This document shows positions 34,389 through 42,940 of a stretch of DNA of 64,000 nt, in pieces. The translations under genes and the position numbers were made by a program. The notes under the pieces are model-generated. The model was not told the origin of the DNA, made no database searches, and saw only the letters and a list, made by a program, of their open reading frames with translations. Each line of letters begins with the position of its first letter. Within the stretch, counting starts at the first letter, position 1. This DNA comes from Candidatus Scybalocola faecavium (GTDB lineage Bacteria > Bacillota > Clostridia > Lachnospirales > Lachnospiraceae), in NCBI GenBank assembly GCA_018713145.1, contig DVFP01000019.1, positions 124,001 through 188,000 on the forward strand, in the 5' to 3' direction.

Positions 34389-36506
34389 TTACTGCGCTGT
34401 AAGATAAATCTGATACTGGTCTGACGTAGCCAGCATCCGGTCCTGGCTGATGGTCAGATAAAAATCAATCATTGATACATTTTCCGGCTCATCGATCCAA
34501 TCCTGGCCAACCAGGGCAAGAGTAATACTGCCATCCGGATTTTCTCTCAACACCTGCCCGATCATGGAAAACTTTCCGGAAGCTACATCAGGATTATGTT
34601 CATCCGGATAGAAATAAAATTCTGCTGAAATTCTTCCCGTCTTAGAATCACAGGCAAGGATGGTCAGATCCAGATCTGTTACGCCCCAGTTAGGAACATA
34701 GGTTCCCTTATAGGTTCTTACAATATCCATATAGTTGTACATATTGTCTGCCGAAGCATCCACGCAATAAATTTCTCCGTTCTGGGAAACAAGCTTTGAA
34801 CGATCTTGATTGATCTCCAGTGTCAGGCTTTCAAAATCATCATCAAAACCATATTCCTCTACGATCCACTGTTCAAAGGAAAGCAAAATCTTCAAGCTTC
34901 CATCCTCAGATACCCCGGCAGTCTGACCGGTCATGGCACAGCTAACATAGGTATCTCCATCCGTCCCTTCCAGGCTGTAGGCTGTGACCACAGCATTAAT
35001 ATTGCCGCTTTCATTACAGGAGGTGATTTCTACATCCATCCCCAGCACTTTTGTTTCACTCCTCTGATAAGTTCCGGTATAGGTTTTTACAATATCGCTG
35101 TAATTTCCAGCCTGAGCCGTCTCCCCGGGTACTCCGCTGCTTTCCGGCTCCTGGCTTTCTGGCTCCTGACTTTCCGGCTTCTGGCTTTCCGGCAAGGTTT
35201 CTGTGATACTTTCAGACTGAGGCTGGGATAAATTTTCTCCTGTAGTTTCTCCAGTTTCTGCAGATGAATCCTGAGTGGTTTCACTGTCATGATTTCTTGT
35301 GAGCATAACAGCGGCAAATACACCGCCGCCGATCACTGCCGCCGATAACAGGACAAGAAGCAAGGCCAGCCACCAGCGTTTTTTCTTTTTAGGCGCTGAA
35401 GGTCCTGAAAAACCCCCACCCTGGTTCTGGGGCATCTGAGACTGAGGCGCGCGCCTTACCCGCACCGTCTGTTCCATAAAATTCGGATCCTGCCCTTGAG
35501 AATAACCGCTTTTCTGAGAAGCCTGAGAAAAACCTGTTCCCGCACCCTGGGCAAACGTCTGATTTACACTCTGGGCTCCCTGCCCGCCGCGGCTGTTTCC
35601 CACATTCAGCAAGGCACGCTTCATGGCCGTAGGATTCGAAAAACGTTTATTGGGATCATAGGCACAGGCAGACAAAACCAAAGCCGCCATTGTAGGGGAC
35701 GCTTCACACGGCGCCGGAAGGGGCTCTCCCCGAAGCCTGCGCTCCACTGCAGCTCTGCGCTCATTGGGACTTAAAAGCTGCTTTTGAGTATCCAGGAAAG
35801 GCAGCCGGTTCTGATTGAGCAGCCGGTATAAAACAATCCCCAGGGAATAAATATCTGCCCGGCTATCATAGCGGCCATTTCCCGCCACCTCAGGAGCCAT
35901 ATAGTTAAAAGTTCCCTTTTGCGAAAGACCTCCGGTGACATTTTCCATTTTCCTGGCAATGCCAAAATCGCCCAGCTTAAAATCGCCAAAATCATTGACA
36001 AAAATATTTTCCGGCTTAATATCCCTGTGGATAATATTTCGTTTTTGGCAGATTTCCAAAGCCGTGCAAATGTCACATCCAAGCTTAATGACTTCCGCCT
36101 CAGATAATTTTCTGTCGCAGATGTACTGATTAAAGGGTGTCAGCAGTTCCATCCGGATATAAATGTTCCATCCGATCCGGTCTGTGCGTTCCACTACTTT
36201 ATAGTCTTCTACGCTGACAATATTCTGCATCCCTTTAAAAGATTCCATAATCTGGATCTCACTGACAAAATCATTGACGATCCCCTGGAGATATGTACGG
36301 GTGGCATTCATATCCAGGCCCTCAGACCGGAGGGAATCCACCTGAGTCCCATCGGTTGGGATGGTAATTACTTTAATCGCAGAATAGCTGCGGATATTGT
36401 GATCCAGACGGACAGCCTTATAAACCACGCCAAAGGACCCTCTGCCCAGCTCCTTTTCAATCTGCCATTCCGGCCATACACCGGATAAATTTATCATGTC
36501 TGTCAT
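34389..36506 (-). CDS. Membrane Ser/Thr protein kinase with duplicated outer domain
   Basis: A Hanks-type kinase (residues 12-300): GRGSFGVVYKA loop, AIKVI lysine, HRDIKPEN catalytic loop, DFG and MAPE motifs. A Gln/Ser/Gly-rich linker leads to a single membrane helix (about 374-400), then a Ser/Glu/Pro repeat linker. The extracellular region holds two related units of about 110 residues, starting near YSDIVKTYTGTY and YMDIVRTYKGTY. These are not PASTA repeats, so the sensed signal is likely not peptidoglycan in the usual way. It is 55 bp downstream of the PP2C gene and 18 bp upstream of the FHA exporter, its likely substrate. Confidence 0.94.
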   Translation of the reverse strand: MTDMINLSGVWPEWQIEKELGRGSFGVVYKAVRLDHNIRSYSAIKVITIPTDGTQVDSLRSEGLDMNATRTYLQGIVNDFVSEIQIMESFKGMQNIVSVEDYKVVERTDRIGWNIYIRMELLTPFNQYICDRKLSEAEVIKLGCDICTALEICQKRNIIHRDIKPENIFVNDFGDFKLGDFGIARKMENVTGGLSQKGTFNYMAPEVAGNGRYDSRADIYSLGIVLYRLLNQNRLPFLDTQKQLLSPNERRAAVERRLRGEPLPAPCEASPTMAALVLSACAYDPNKRFSNPTAMKRALLNVGNSRGGQGAQSVNQTFAQGAGTGFSQASQKSGYSQGQDPNFMEQTVRVRRAPQSQMPQNQGGGFSGPSAPKKKKRWWLALLLVLLSAAVIGGGVFAAVMLTRNHDSETTQDSSAETGETTGENLSQPQSESITETLPESQKPESQEPESQEPESSGVPGETAQAGNYSDIVKTYTGTYQRSETKVLGMDVEITSCNESGNINAVVTAYSLEGTDGDTYVSCAMTGQTAGVSEDGSLKILLSFEQWIVEEYGFDDDFESLTLEINQDRSKLVSQNGEIYCVDASADNMYNYMDIVRTYKGTYVPNWGVTDLDLTILACDSKTGRISAEFYFYPDEHNPDVASGKFSMIGQVLRENPDGSITLALVGQDWIDEPENVSMIDFYLTISQDRMLATSDQYQIYLTAQ

Positions 36507-36561
36507 TTTTCAACACCTCATCAACCAATTTTACCACTGAATGACAATCACCGGCAACTGC

Positions 36562-37368
36562 TCAGTCAGTCAAACAGCTACGATCACTGCCTCTTTTTAA
36601 TAGTTTTTTAAAAAAACTTTCTTTTTCATCCTTCATCACATAAAGAAGAAGGAAAGTAATATTATCCTTACCGCCATGATCTAATGCTTCTTCCAAAAGA
36701 GTCCGGGCAGCTTCCGGACCGGCTCTGCTTGTCAGGATTTCTTTCATATGATCTGTACTCACCATATCAGACAGTCCATCCGAGCACAAAAGATAAATAT
36801 CCTGATCCCTATAATCCAGCGGGGCTATATAAGGCTCAATAAGCAGCTCATCTTCCGGGATCCCAAGATTTTGGGACAAAGGCGGCTTAGGATAAAGTTC
36901 AGGCATCCATACATGGTCCTGGGAAATCTGTTCAAATTTCTGACCGGACATGACATATGCCTTACTGTCCCCGATATTGCACAGCCATATGCCCTTAATA
37001 TCAAACTTAATCAGGACTGCCGTGGTTCCCATGGATGTCAGGGCATGATCCTTTGTATATTGGCAAATAGCCTCATTGGCCTCGCGGCAAAAAGCGGTCA
37101 GATCAGAACCATCCTTTGCCCACTGGCAAAATGTCCGCATATGCTCTGCCGCGATATAAGCGGCCATCTCGCCTTTTTCCTCTCCTCCCATACCGTCAAA
37201 AACGCCAAACACAGTTTCCCGGCCAGGGCTTACAATACCGGTAAGCATATCACCAGTTCCATGATGCCGGCATGGAAGAATGGTCTTTTCACAAATTAAA
37301 TTATCCTGGTTAACCTTCCGGCACAGACCCATATGGCTGACACCATAATACCGGATCTTGTAGGACAT
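36562..37368 (-). CDS. PP2C-family Ser/Thr protein phosphatase
   Basis: Metal-dependent phosphatase of 268 residues, similar to PrpC/Stp. Metal-binding motifs are GVFDGMGGEEKGE, NIGDSKAYVM, LLCSDGLSDMV and GGKDNITFLLL. It is the first gene of the signalling operon and presumably reverses the kinase. Cytoplasmic; no membrane segment. Confidence 0.95.
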   Translation of the reverse strand: MSYKIRYYGVSHMGLCRKVNQDNLICEKTILPCRHHGTGDMLTGIVSPGRETVFGVFDGMGGEEKGEMAAYIAAEHMRTFCQWAKDGSDLTAFCREANEAICQYTKDHALTSMGTTAVLIKFDIKGIWLCNIGDSKAYVMSGQKFEQISQDHVWMPELYPKPPLSQNLGIPEDELLIEPYIAPLDYRDQDIYLLCSDGLSDMVSTDHMKEILTSRAGPEAARTLLEEALDHGGKDNITFLLLYVMKDEKESFFKKLLKRGSDRSCLTD

Positions 37369-37385
37369 AATATATCACCTCTTCT

Positions 37386-37408
37386 TTTTACTATATTATA
37401 TAGTAAAA
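37386..37408 (-). promoter_or_regulatory. Palindromic promoter region of the kinase operon
   Basis: TTTTACTATA (37386-37395) and TATAGTAAAA (37399-37408) form a perfect palindrome with a 3-bp centre. The minus strand reads TATAAT across the centre, a good -10 placed 18 bp before the PP2C start; the -35 is weak. A repressor or activator could bind here. Confidence 0.5.
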
Positions 37409-37471
37409 TAACCTCTTTTCAGCTATTATTATACCACCCGTCTGACGGGATTCTGTAATTTGCGTTTTACC

Positions 37472-37541
37472 CCGGCTGCTCGCGCAAGCGCGGCAGCCGC
37501 GCGCCGGATGTATCGCTGACCGCTTCCGGCTGCGCCGGGCG
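37472..37541. repeat. GC-rich hairpin cluster
   Basis: CGGCTGC (37473-37479) pairs with GCAGCCG (37493-37499), and a further CCGGC/GCCGG-rich hairpin follows. The block contrasts with AT-rich flanks. It lies downstream of two terminators, so it is outside the transcripts. Possibly a REP-like intergenic element. Confidence 0.5.
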
Positions 37542-37547
37542 AAAAAA

Positions 37548-37587
37548 ATACCCTTGCGTACAAAAGTTTTTTTAACGCTAAGGGTAT
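37548..37587 (-). terminator. Second terminator of the BKACE operon
   Basis: ATACCCTTGCG (37548-37558) pairs with CGCTAAGGGTAT (37576-37587) with one bulge; the minus-strand tail is T7. Confidence 0.75.
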
Positions 37588-37640
37588 CATATCACAAAAT
37601 ATAATTATATCCAATATGAGAGGGGTTGGAAAGTAAGTCA

Positions 37641-37684
37641 AAAAGCCCTCAACTATGAGCGCTCACCCATAGCCAAGGGCTTTT
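37641..37684. terminator. First terminator of the BKACE operon
   Basis: AAAAGCCCT (37641-37649) pairs with AGGGCTTTT (37676-37684); the inner loop has a further CTATG/CATAG stem. It lies 15 bp after the zinc-ribbon gene. Confidence 0.8.
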
Positions 37685-37698
37685 ACAGCATTTTTTAT

Positions 37699-37887
37699 TT
37701 ATTCCACTTCTTCATATAAAAGATCGTCCTTTGTGCGGGCGCCTTCCTTAACGTAGGTTCCCATAGCGCCGCAGGCCGGGCATTTGCCAAAGTCATCCCC
37801 AAACTCAGGGATCAGGTCTGTGGCGTACTTAAACAGCTTGCCGCACTCAGGGCATTTATAATAGAAGTACAGCGCTCCCCAGCTCAT
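37699..37887 (-). CDS. Small zinc-ribbon protein
   Basis: 62 residues with two CPxCG pairs (CPECGK and CPACGA) forming a probable zinc ribbon. Starts 12 bp after the BKACE gene, with a weak RBS, as last gene of the operon. Such small ribbon proteins can be metal-delivery or assembly factors; no specific role can be assigned. Confidence 0.8.
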   Translation of the reverse strand: MSWGALYFYYKCPECGKLFKYATDLIPEFGDDFGKCPACGAMGTYVKEGARTKDDLLYEEVE

Positions 37888-37899
37888 GATCTTCGCCGA

Positions 37900-38751
37900 T
37901 TATTTCAAGCCAAGGATCTGGCGGGCTTCATCCGGTGTTGCAGCCTGACGGCCAAACAGTTCGATGGCCTGTTTTGCTCTTTCAACAAACTGAACGTTGC
38001 TCTCAGCAAGCTGGCCTTTGGCAAACATAACGTTGTCTTCCATGCCGACACGGATATGGCCGCCCATAGCGATAGCTGCATACATGATCTCCATAGCGCT
38101 GTGGCCAACGCCGAAGCAGGACCATGTGGAGCCTGGGCAAAGCTGATCCATTGTTTCTTTCATAAATACAAGGTTCTTTACAGAGCCTGGGATACCATTG
38201 GCGCAGCCCATGCAGAACTGGAAGTGAAGAGGTGTTTTAAGAACGCCCTTCTTTACATAGTAAGCTGCGTTAGCGATCATACCAGGGTCGAAAGCTTCGA
38301 TTTCAGGTTTTACATTATATTCCTGCATGGTAGCGCCCAGTTCTTCCAGAAATGCAGGGGGATTTAAGAACAGGCTGCTGTTTAACCAGTTCATGGAACC
38401 GCAGTCATAGGAAGCCATCTCAGGTCTTAACTCTCTTAAATGAGCCTGACGGGTTTCATCGGTTGCGTGAAGGTCACCGGATGTTGTAAGATTTAATACA
38501 ATATCACAATCCTTGTGGGCTTTGATCAGTTCAACCGTCTTTTTGAACTTTTCTTTGTCCATAGTTCCGTTGCCTTCGTCATCTCTCATATGAAGATGAG
38601 CTACAGCAGCGCCGGCTTTCCAGCATGCATATACGTCTTCAGCGATTTCTTCCGGAGTCATAGGAACCGCAGGGTTATTTTCTTTTTTAGGCCATGCGCC
38701 GGTAGGTGCGATAGTGATAATGGTCTTATTTTTTAAAGCTTTATTATCCAT
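37900..38751 (-). CDS. BKACE-family beta-keto acid cleavage enzyme
   Basis: The 283-residue protein belongs to the beta-keto acid cleavage enzyme family (DUF849; Kce-like). These zinc enzymes condense a beta-keto acid with acetyl-CoA and release acetoacetate and a new CoA ester. The metal-binding HLHMRDDEG and later GMEDNVMFAKGQLA segments are visible, plus an early PTGAWPKKE. Substrate specificity varies widely in the family and cannot be read here. The operon with a 3-hydroxyacyl-CoA dehydrogenase-like enzyme and SDR suggests that a hydroxy acid is first oxidised to the keto acid. Confidence 0.9.
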   Translation of the reverse strand: MDNKALKNKTIITIAPTGAWPKKENNPAVPMTPEEIAEDVYACWKAGAAVAHLHMRDDEGNGTMDKEKFKKTVELIKAHKDCDIVLNLTTSGDLHATDETRQAHLRELRPEMASYDCGSMNWLNSSLFLNPPAFLEELGATMQEYNVKPEIEAFDPGMIANAAYYVKKGVLKTPLHFQFCMGCANGIPGSVKNLVFMKETMDQLCPGSTWSCFGVGHSAMEIMYAAIAMGGHIRVGMEDNVMFAKGQLAESNVQFVERAKQAIELFGRQAATPDEARQILGLK

Positions 38752-38799
38752 GATCTTTTCTCTCCTTACTCATCTTTGCCTGTAGCGGCATGATTTTAT

Positions 38800-38833
38800 A
38801 AAAGGGCGCTGCCAGTGACAGCAGCACCCTTTT
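38800..38833 (-). promoter_or_regulatory. Hairpin before the BKACE gene
   Basis: AAAAGGGCGCTGC (38800-38812) pairs with GCAGCACCCTTTT (38821-38833) with one mismatch, between the cyclase and BKACE genes. It could attenuate or stabilise the distal part of the transcript. Confidence 0.55.
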
Positions 38834-38836
38834 CGC

Positions 38837-38859
38837 TACTGTTCATAAAATGAACAGTA
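38837..38859. repeat. GTTACTGTTCA-type palindrome, copy 3
   Basis: TACTGTTCAT (38837-38846) and ATGAACAGTA (38850-38859) form a perfect 10-bp inverted repeat with a 3-nt loop, next to the preceding hairpin. Confidence 0.75.
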
Positions 38860-38900
38860 TTCCTTTTTTACAGTCCGCAAAATGCGGCTCTGCCATATTC

Positions 38901-39857
38901 TTATCTGCTCTGAACGCCAGTTCCGCAGTACAGATATGTTCTGTCTGGAACATCGTTAAGATCATCTTCATCAATTTCTGCAACGCAGCGAGCCATAGAG
39001 CCATCGCCCATGTACCATCTTAATGGGAAGCAGTAGAATCTGAAGCGTTTGCCTTTAACCTTTTCCAGGTCACCGCCAAGGTTTTCAACACCTACGATGC
39101 CATGACCAAGCATAGTCTTGTGGCAAGGCTCCCATGTTCCCCAGCAGCCGATGGCTTCAAGAGCGCCGAACTTCTTGTCGTATGCTTCTTTACCGTGGAT
39201 ACGGATGTACTCTTCTTTATCAAATTCTGCGTATGCTTCTTCGCCAAACATCTCTTTGTACTCTTCTGTGATCGGCTTTCCGGAAGCGCCAAGAAGGTTC
39301 ATTCTTGTCATACCGTTGTTGCCCATCGCTGTGTGAAGAGGATGGTCAAGAGCCTGCATATCCATAGCAACACACTTTACTTTGTGGTCAACAAACCACT
39401 GGCCGGCTTCAACGCCTGTACCGCAGGAATAGTGATAGTATTCCTTGGAATCATCAAATTTCAGATGCATACCTGTATCAAGGCAGATAACCATGCCTTC
39501 AAGTTCACCGGAATCCGGATCAATACCTGCACGGCGGCAAGCGTCATCCAGGTGTTTGCCTGTAATCAGACCCCAGCGTTCGATCTGGATGTCAAGGCAT
39601 ACAGCATCGCCTGTGTATGCGTCAACAGGCATTTCATGAGTATAACGAGCTCTCTTGCCGTCAAACTCAACTTCCATAACGTGACGGGGAGCGTCACAGT
39701 GTGTACCTGTATGCATGGTGCAGCCAATATACTGGGTTAAAACGCCGCCCTTAGCCATTGTATGTTTGCTGTCGATAACTGGCTTGTCAAAATAAGGCCA
39801 ACGTGGAATCTCTGCGCTGAATGGATGTGTTAAATCAACAAAAACTTTCTTTCCCAT
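38901..39857 (-). CDS. Metal-dependent cyclase/hydrolase (KynB-like)
   Basis: A 318-residue member of the cyclase/kynurenine formamidase-like family. The metal motif MHTGTHCDAPRH (HxGTHxDxPxH) is intact near residue 47, and other metal or active-site residues may lie in VAMDMQALDHPLH. It is longer than typical family members (about 210-260), with an insertion of some 60 residues near 200-260. Family enzymes hydrolyse amide, lactone or cyclic substrates; this one probably acts early in the pathway of the operon. Confidence 0.88.
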   Translation of the reverse strand: MGKKVFVDLTHPFSAEIPRWPYFDKPVIDSKHTMAKGGVLTQYIGCTMHTGTHCDAPRHVMEVEFDGKRARYTHEMPVDAYTGDAVCLDIQIERWGLITGKHLDDACRRAGIDPDSGELEGMVICLDTGMHLKFDDSKEYYHYSCGTGVEAGQWFVDHKVKCVAMDMQALDHPLHTAMGNNGMTRMNLLGASGKPITEEYKEMFGEEAYAEFDKEEYIRIHGKEAYDKKFGALEAIGCWGTWEPCHKTMLGHGIVGVENLGGDLEKVKGKRFRFYCFPLRWYMGDGSMARCVAEIDEDDLNDVPDRTYLYCGTGVQSR

Positions 39858-39883
39858 TTTTCCTATTACCTCCGTAAATAAAA

Positions 39884-40831
39884 TTATTTATTGTAAAGCA
39901 TCTTGATGAGATATTCGTTCAGACCGGAATTGATCTGGGCGATCTCTTCATCGGTGTACTTCATAAAGCCTTCATGATAGCCCTCTTTTGCTTCCGCACG
40001 GAAACCGTTCTTGCCTTCGTCAAGCATCTCTTTAAGAAGAGGTGAAGCATCGTGGCGGTCTTCCAGGTCTTTTAATACATAGCTGTGAATGTTATATGTA
40101 AGCTGTGTGCTGACCATATCGGAATTTACCAGAGGCGGCAGATAAGGCAGTCTTAAGCCGAAGCTGTACTTGCAGGCATCATCCACAGTCTTGGCATCCG
40201 CAATACCTCTCTCTACGATAGAGATCGCCTCGCGCCAAAGGGCATGCTGCATACGGTTGGCGATAAAGCCGGGAACATCCTTTTTGCAAAGTACAGGCTT
40301 TTTGCCGGCCTTTGCAAGAATATCCATAACGGTTTCTGCCACTTCATCGGTGGTGGCCGGTGTCTTAACAACCTCTACCAGAGGAATAAGGAACGCCGGA
40401 TTCCAGAAATGCGTGCCGCACAGACGCTCTTTATGTTTACATTTCGCGGAAATCTCTGTAGGGCTCATAACGGAAGTATTTGTACAGAAGATGGTATCCT
40501 CTGCCACATAATCTTCCAGCTGAGCAAACAGGTTCTGCTTTAATTCCATATCTTCAAGGACACACTCAACAACAAGCTGAGCGCTCTTTACGCCTTCGTC
40601 GTTAAGATCCTGAGTAAAGCGGATCTTGGAAATGATCTCATCCACCTGAGCCTCAGTCATGATCTCTTTTTCAACGAGAAGCTTTGTATTATTGCGGACT
40701 TTAGCTGCCACATCTACAGGATATACATCATATACTGTCACCTGGGCACCATCCATAGCTGCCAGGATCTGGGCAATAGCACTGCCCATCATGCCGCCGC
40801 CGCAAACTAAGAACTTCTTAATATCGCGCAT
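39884..40831 (-). CDS. 3-hydroxyacyl-CoA dehydrogenase-like enzyme
   Basis: A 315-residue NAD-dependent dehydrogenase with Rossmann GGGMMGSAIAQILA, the NTSVMSPTEIS stretch and the catalytic His segment GTHFWNPAFLIPLVEV. The family includes carnitine and gulonate dehydrogenases, which act on free hydroxy acids. Neighbouring BKACE favours oxidation of a beta-hydroxy acid to the keto acid. It differs clearly from the butyrate-operon hbd in this window. Confidence 0.9.
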   Translation of the reverse strand: MRDIKKFLVCGGGMMGSAIAQILAAMDGAQVTVYDVYPVDVAAKVRNNTKLLVEKEIMTEAQVDEIISKIRFTQDLNDEGVKSAQLVVECVLEDMELKQNLFAQLEDYVAEDTIFCTNTSVMSPTEISAKCKHKERLCGTHFWNPAFLIPLVEVVKTPATTDEVAETVMDILAKAGKKPVLCKKDVPGFIANRMQHALWREAISIVERGIADAKTVDDACKYSFGLRLPYLPPLVNSDMVSTQLTYNIHSYVLKDLEDRHDASPLLKEMLDEGKNGFRAEAKEGYHEGFMKYTDEEIAQINSGLNEYLIKMLYNK

Positions 40832-40850
40832 TTTTCAAACTCCTTTTTGA

Positions 40851-41645
40851 TTAGCAGGTAAGGTAACCGCCGCTGCAGTCGTAATTGCCGCCGGTCATAA
40901 AGTTGGAAGCATCGGAAGAAAGGAATAATGCAAATCCAACAAAATCTTCAGGCTCAGCCAGACGGCCGATAGGCTCACGTTTCAGGAAGTTTTTGTAAAC
41001 TTCTGATTCAGGATCGAACATCCACTCTGTCAGCTCGCTGCGGAATACTGTTGGGCAGATGGAGTTTACATTAATGCCGTATTTTGCTGTAAGGTCGCAT
41101 GCCATACTGGAAACCATCAGGTCTGCGCCGCCCTTGGATGTGCAGTATCCGGTGTAGCCGGCCATACCACGTTTGGAGCGCTGGGATGTAACAACGACCA
41201 TCTTGCCGCCCTTACCCTGAGCAACCATCTGATGAGCAACATATTTGCACACAATGTATACAGACTTGCAGTCAGCATCCATAATGTACTGCCAGTCAGC
41301 AACAGACTGATCCAGAATGTTCTGAGGCTTGTTATAGCCGTGGCAGATCGCAAGGATGTTGATCTCGCCATATTTTTCAACAGTAGCCTTTACTAAAGCA
41401 TCTACCTGATCTTCCTGGGCAGGATCAGCTACATAATATGCGCAGTCGATATTTTCTGCCTTAAATTCATCTTCAAGAGCTTTTAATTTCGCTTCGTTAC
41501 GGCCGGTCATCATAACCTTTGCGCCTTTGTATCCATAGGCCTTTGCCAGAACCTTGCCAAGAGCGCCGGTTGCGCCGGTTACAAGGGCTACTTTTCCTTC
41601 AACGGAAAACATATTGTCCACAAAATCTTTACTTACTGGAACCAT
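40851..41645 (-). CDS. Short-chain dehydrogenase/reductase
   Basis: A 264-residue classical [12 protein letters not shown] cofactor motif, CHGYNKPQ in place of the usual NNAG region, catalytic Ser in VTSQRSKRG and YCTSK (YxxxK). It lies 19 bp before the dehydrogenase above. It probably interconverts an alcohol and ketone in the same catabolic route. RBS (AGGAGG) upstream. Confidence 0.92.
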   Translation of the reverse strand: MVPVSKDFVDNMFSVEGKVALVTGATGALGKVLAKAYGYKGAKVMMTGRNEAKLKALEDEFKAENIDCAYYVADPAQEDQVDALVKATVEKYGEINILAICHGYNKPQNILDQSVADWQYIMDADCKSVYIVCKYVAHQMVAQGKGGKMVVVTSQRSKRGMAGYTGYCTSKGGADLMVSSMACDLTAKYGINVNSICPTVFRSELTEWMFDPESEVYKNFLKREPIGRLAEPEDFVGFALFLSSDASNFMTGGNYDCSGGYLTC

Positions 41646-41729
41646 TTGGTTTCGTCCTCCTTAAAATTTTTCATATTTCGCAAATCCGGCAATCCGGGGA
41701 TGATCCCCAGCCGGTGTGTCCTTTTACGA

Positions 41730-42077
41730 TCAATCCGGATAGTTGATGATCACAAGCATTCTTGCGGGGCGACGGCTCTTGTTCTCAAGATAACGTCCTT
41801 CGTTGGGCGGGAAGGAGATTGCTTCATCTTTATGGATCACATATTCGTTGCCATCCTTATCTGTAACGGTCATTTCGCCTTCAAGTACATAGTAAACCTT
41901 CTCCAGTGGGTTATCTTCATATGCGTAGTCAGCGCCGCCGCCAGGTAAAAATACAGTCTGTCCTACCCAGAACTTTGAAGCGCCTGTCTCGTCTTTTCCA
42001 TGATAGCGCATGCAAGTGCAGCCGTGATGGCCTGCGGCATTATAAACTGTTGCATCTTCCAGTGTTCTCTTAACCAT
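41730..42077 (-). CDS. Cupin-domain protein
   Basis: A 115-residue single-domain cupin. The two cupin motifs lie around residues 55-75 (the region of LEGEMTVTDKDGNEYVIHKD) and 85-100; an upstream His pair (AAGHHGCTCMRYHG) may join the metal site. First gene of the operon, divergent from the HxlR regulator. It may be a small isomerase, hydrolase or ligand sensor. Confidence 0.85.
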   Translation of the reverse strand: MVKRTLEDATVYNAAGHHGCTCMRYHGKDETGASKFWVGQTVFLPGGGADYAYEDNPLEKVYYVLEGEMTVTDKDGNEYVIHKDEAISFPPNEGRYLENKSRRPARMLVIINYPD

Positions 42078-42362
42078 TTGAATTACCCCTTTTCTTTTAT
42101 TTTTTTATTTTCTTTTACCAATGACAGCACTTTGCATAATTTTTACAAAGTTTTTTCATTAATAAAAGGACTTTTTTACACCAAGACACTTTTGTGATAA
42201 ATTTAACATCTACACAAACTGTATTTTTATTATATATCATTCCTTGGTTTTATGCAATAATTACAATGAAGTTAGGTGGTTACTTTTTAGTTACTATGCT
42301 GAAAATGTCCCGCTTATATTTACGGATTCCGTAAAATATTATATAATTATAGAAGGTTTTTA

Positions 42363-42421
42363 GTTACTGTTCACAGGCAGCCGGAAACATGCGCTGTTTC
42401 CGGCTGCCTGTGAACAGTAAC
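42363..42421. repeat. 27-bp perfect inverted repeat, palindrome copy 4
   Basis: The arms 42363-42389 and 42395-42421 are perfect complements around a 5-nt loop (outer arm GTTACTGTTCACAG). It lies between a possible promoter and the hxlR-type gene RBS, so the transcript would start with a very stable hairpin. Related shorter palindromes occur at 9167, 16332 and 38837. Confidence 0.9.
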
Positions 42422-42453
42422 GGTTTTTACGATTGAATTTTGGAGGTTATACC

Positions 42454-42879
42454 ATGGAATATATCAACCCGTACTTATATGGCATGCGCTGCATTTCCGG
42501 AAAGTGGAAAGCAACCATTCTCCATCATATTTATACCTACGGCAGGATCCGCTTTAACGAGACAAAAAAAACCCTTCCCATTAGCGAGAAGGTTTTAAGC
42601 CAGCAGTTAAAAGAGCTGGAGCGGGATGGTCTGGTGCGCCGTATCCAGTATCAAGTCATGCCTCTAAAGGTTGAGTATATCCTGACCCCTATTGGAGAAG
42701 AATTGATCCCAGCCCTGGACATTATCTACATTTGGAGTGTCAAACGGATGCATGAGCGGGGAATTCCTATTGACCCGGATGCCTTTGTTGTCCACCTTGG
42801 GGACCGCTACCGTAAAGAGCTGAACGATATTATGGAAGAAAATGGCTTTGGCGCCAATGGGCAGGAGCCTGAAGCTTAA
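42454..42879 (+). CDS. HxlR-family transcriptional regulator
   Basis: A 141-residue winged-helix protein: start MEYINPYLYGMRCISGKWKA, then RIRFNETKKTLPISEKVLSQ recognition region and a wing (LVRRIQYQVMPLKVEY). The Cys in MRCISGKW is at the family's common redox position. Start ATG 42454 has GGAGG upstream. It is divergent from the BKACE operon and likely controls it, sensing redox state or a metabolite. Confidence 0.92.
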   Translation: MEYINPYLYGMRCISGKWKATILHHIYTYGRIRFNETKKTLPISEKVLSQQLKELERDGLVRRIQYQVMPLKVEYILTPIGEELIPALDIIYIWSVKRMHERGIPIDPDAFVVHLGDRYRKELNDIMEENGFGANGQEPEA

Positions 42880-42940
42880 TCGAGCCCTGCTTTGCAAAAC
42901 CGGGGCCGTTCAGGCGCTCATGAGTCCCACGCACACAAAA

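Noticed and set aside
37429..37641. 70-residue minus-strand ORF
   Set aside because: It crosses the GC-rich hairpin cluster and terminator downstream of the BKACE operon; no RBS or family.
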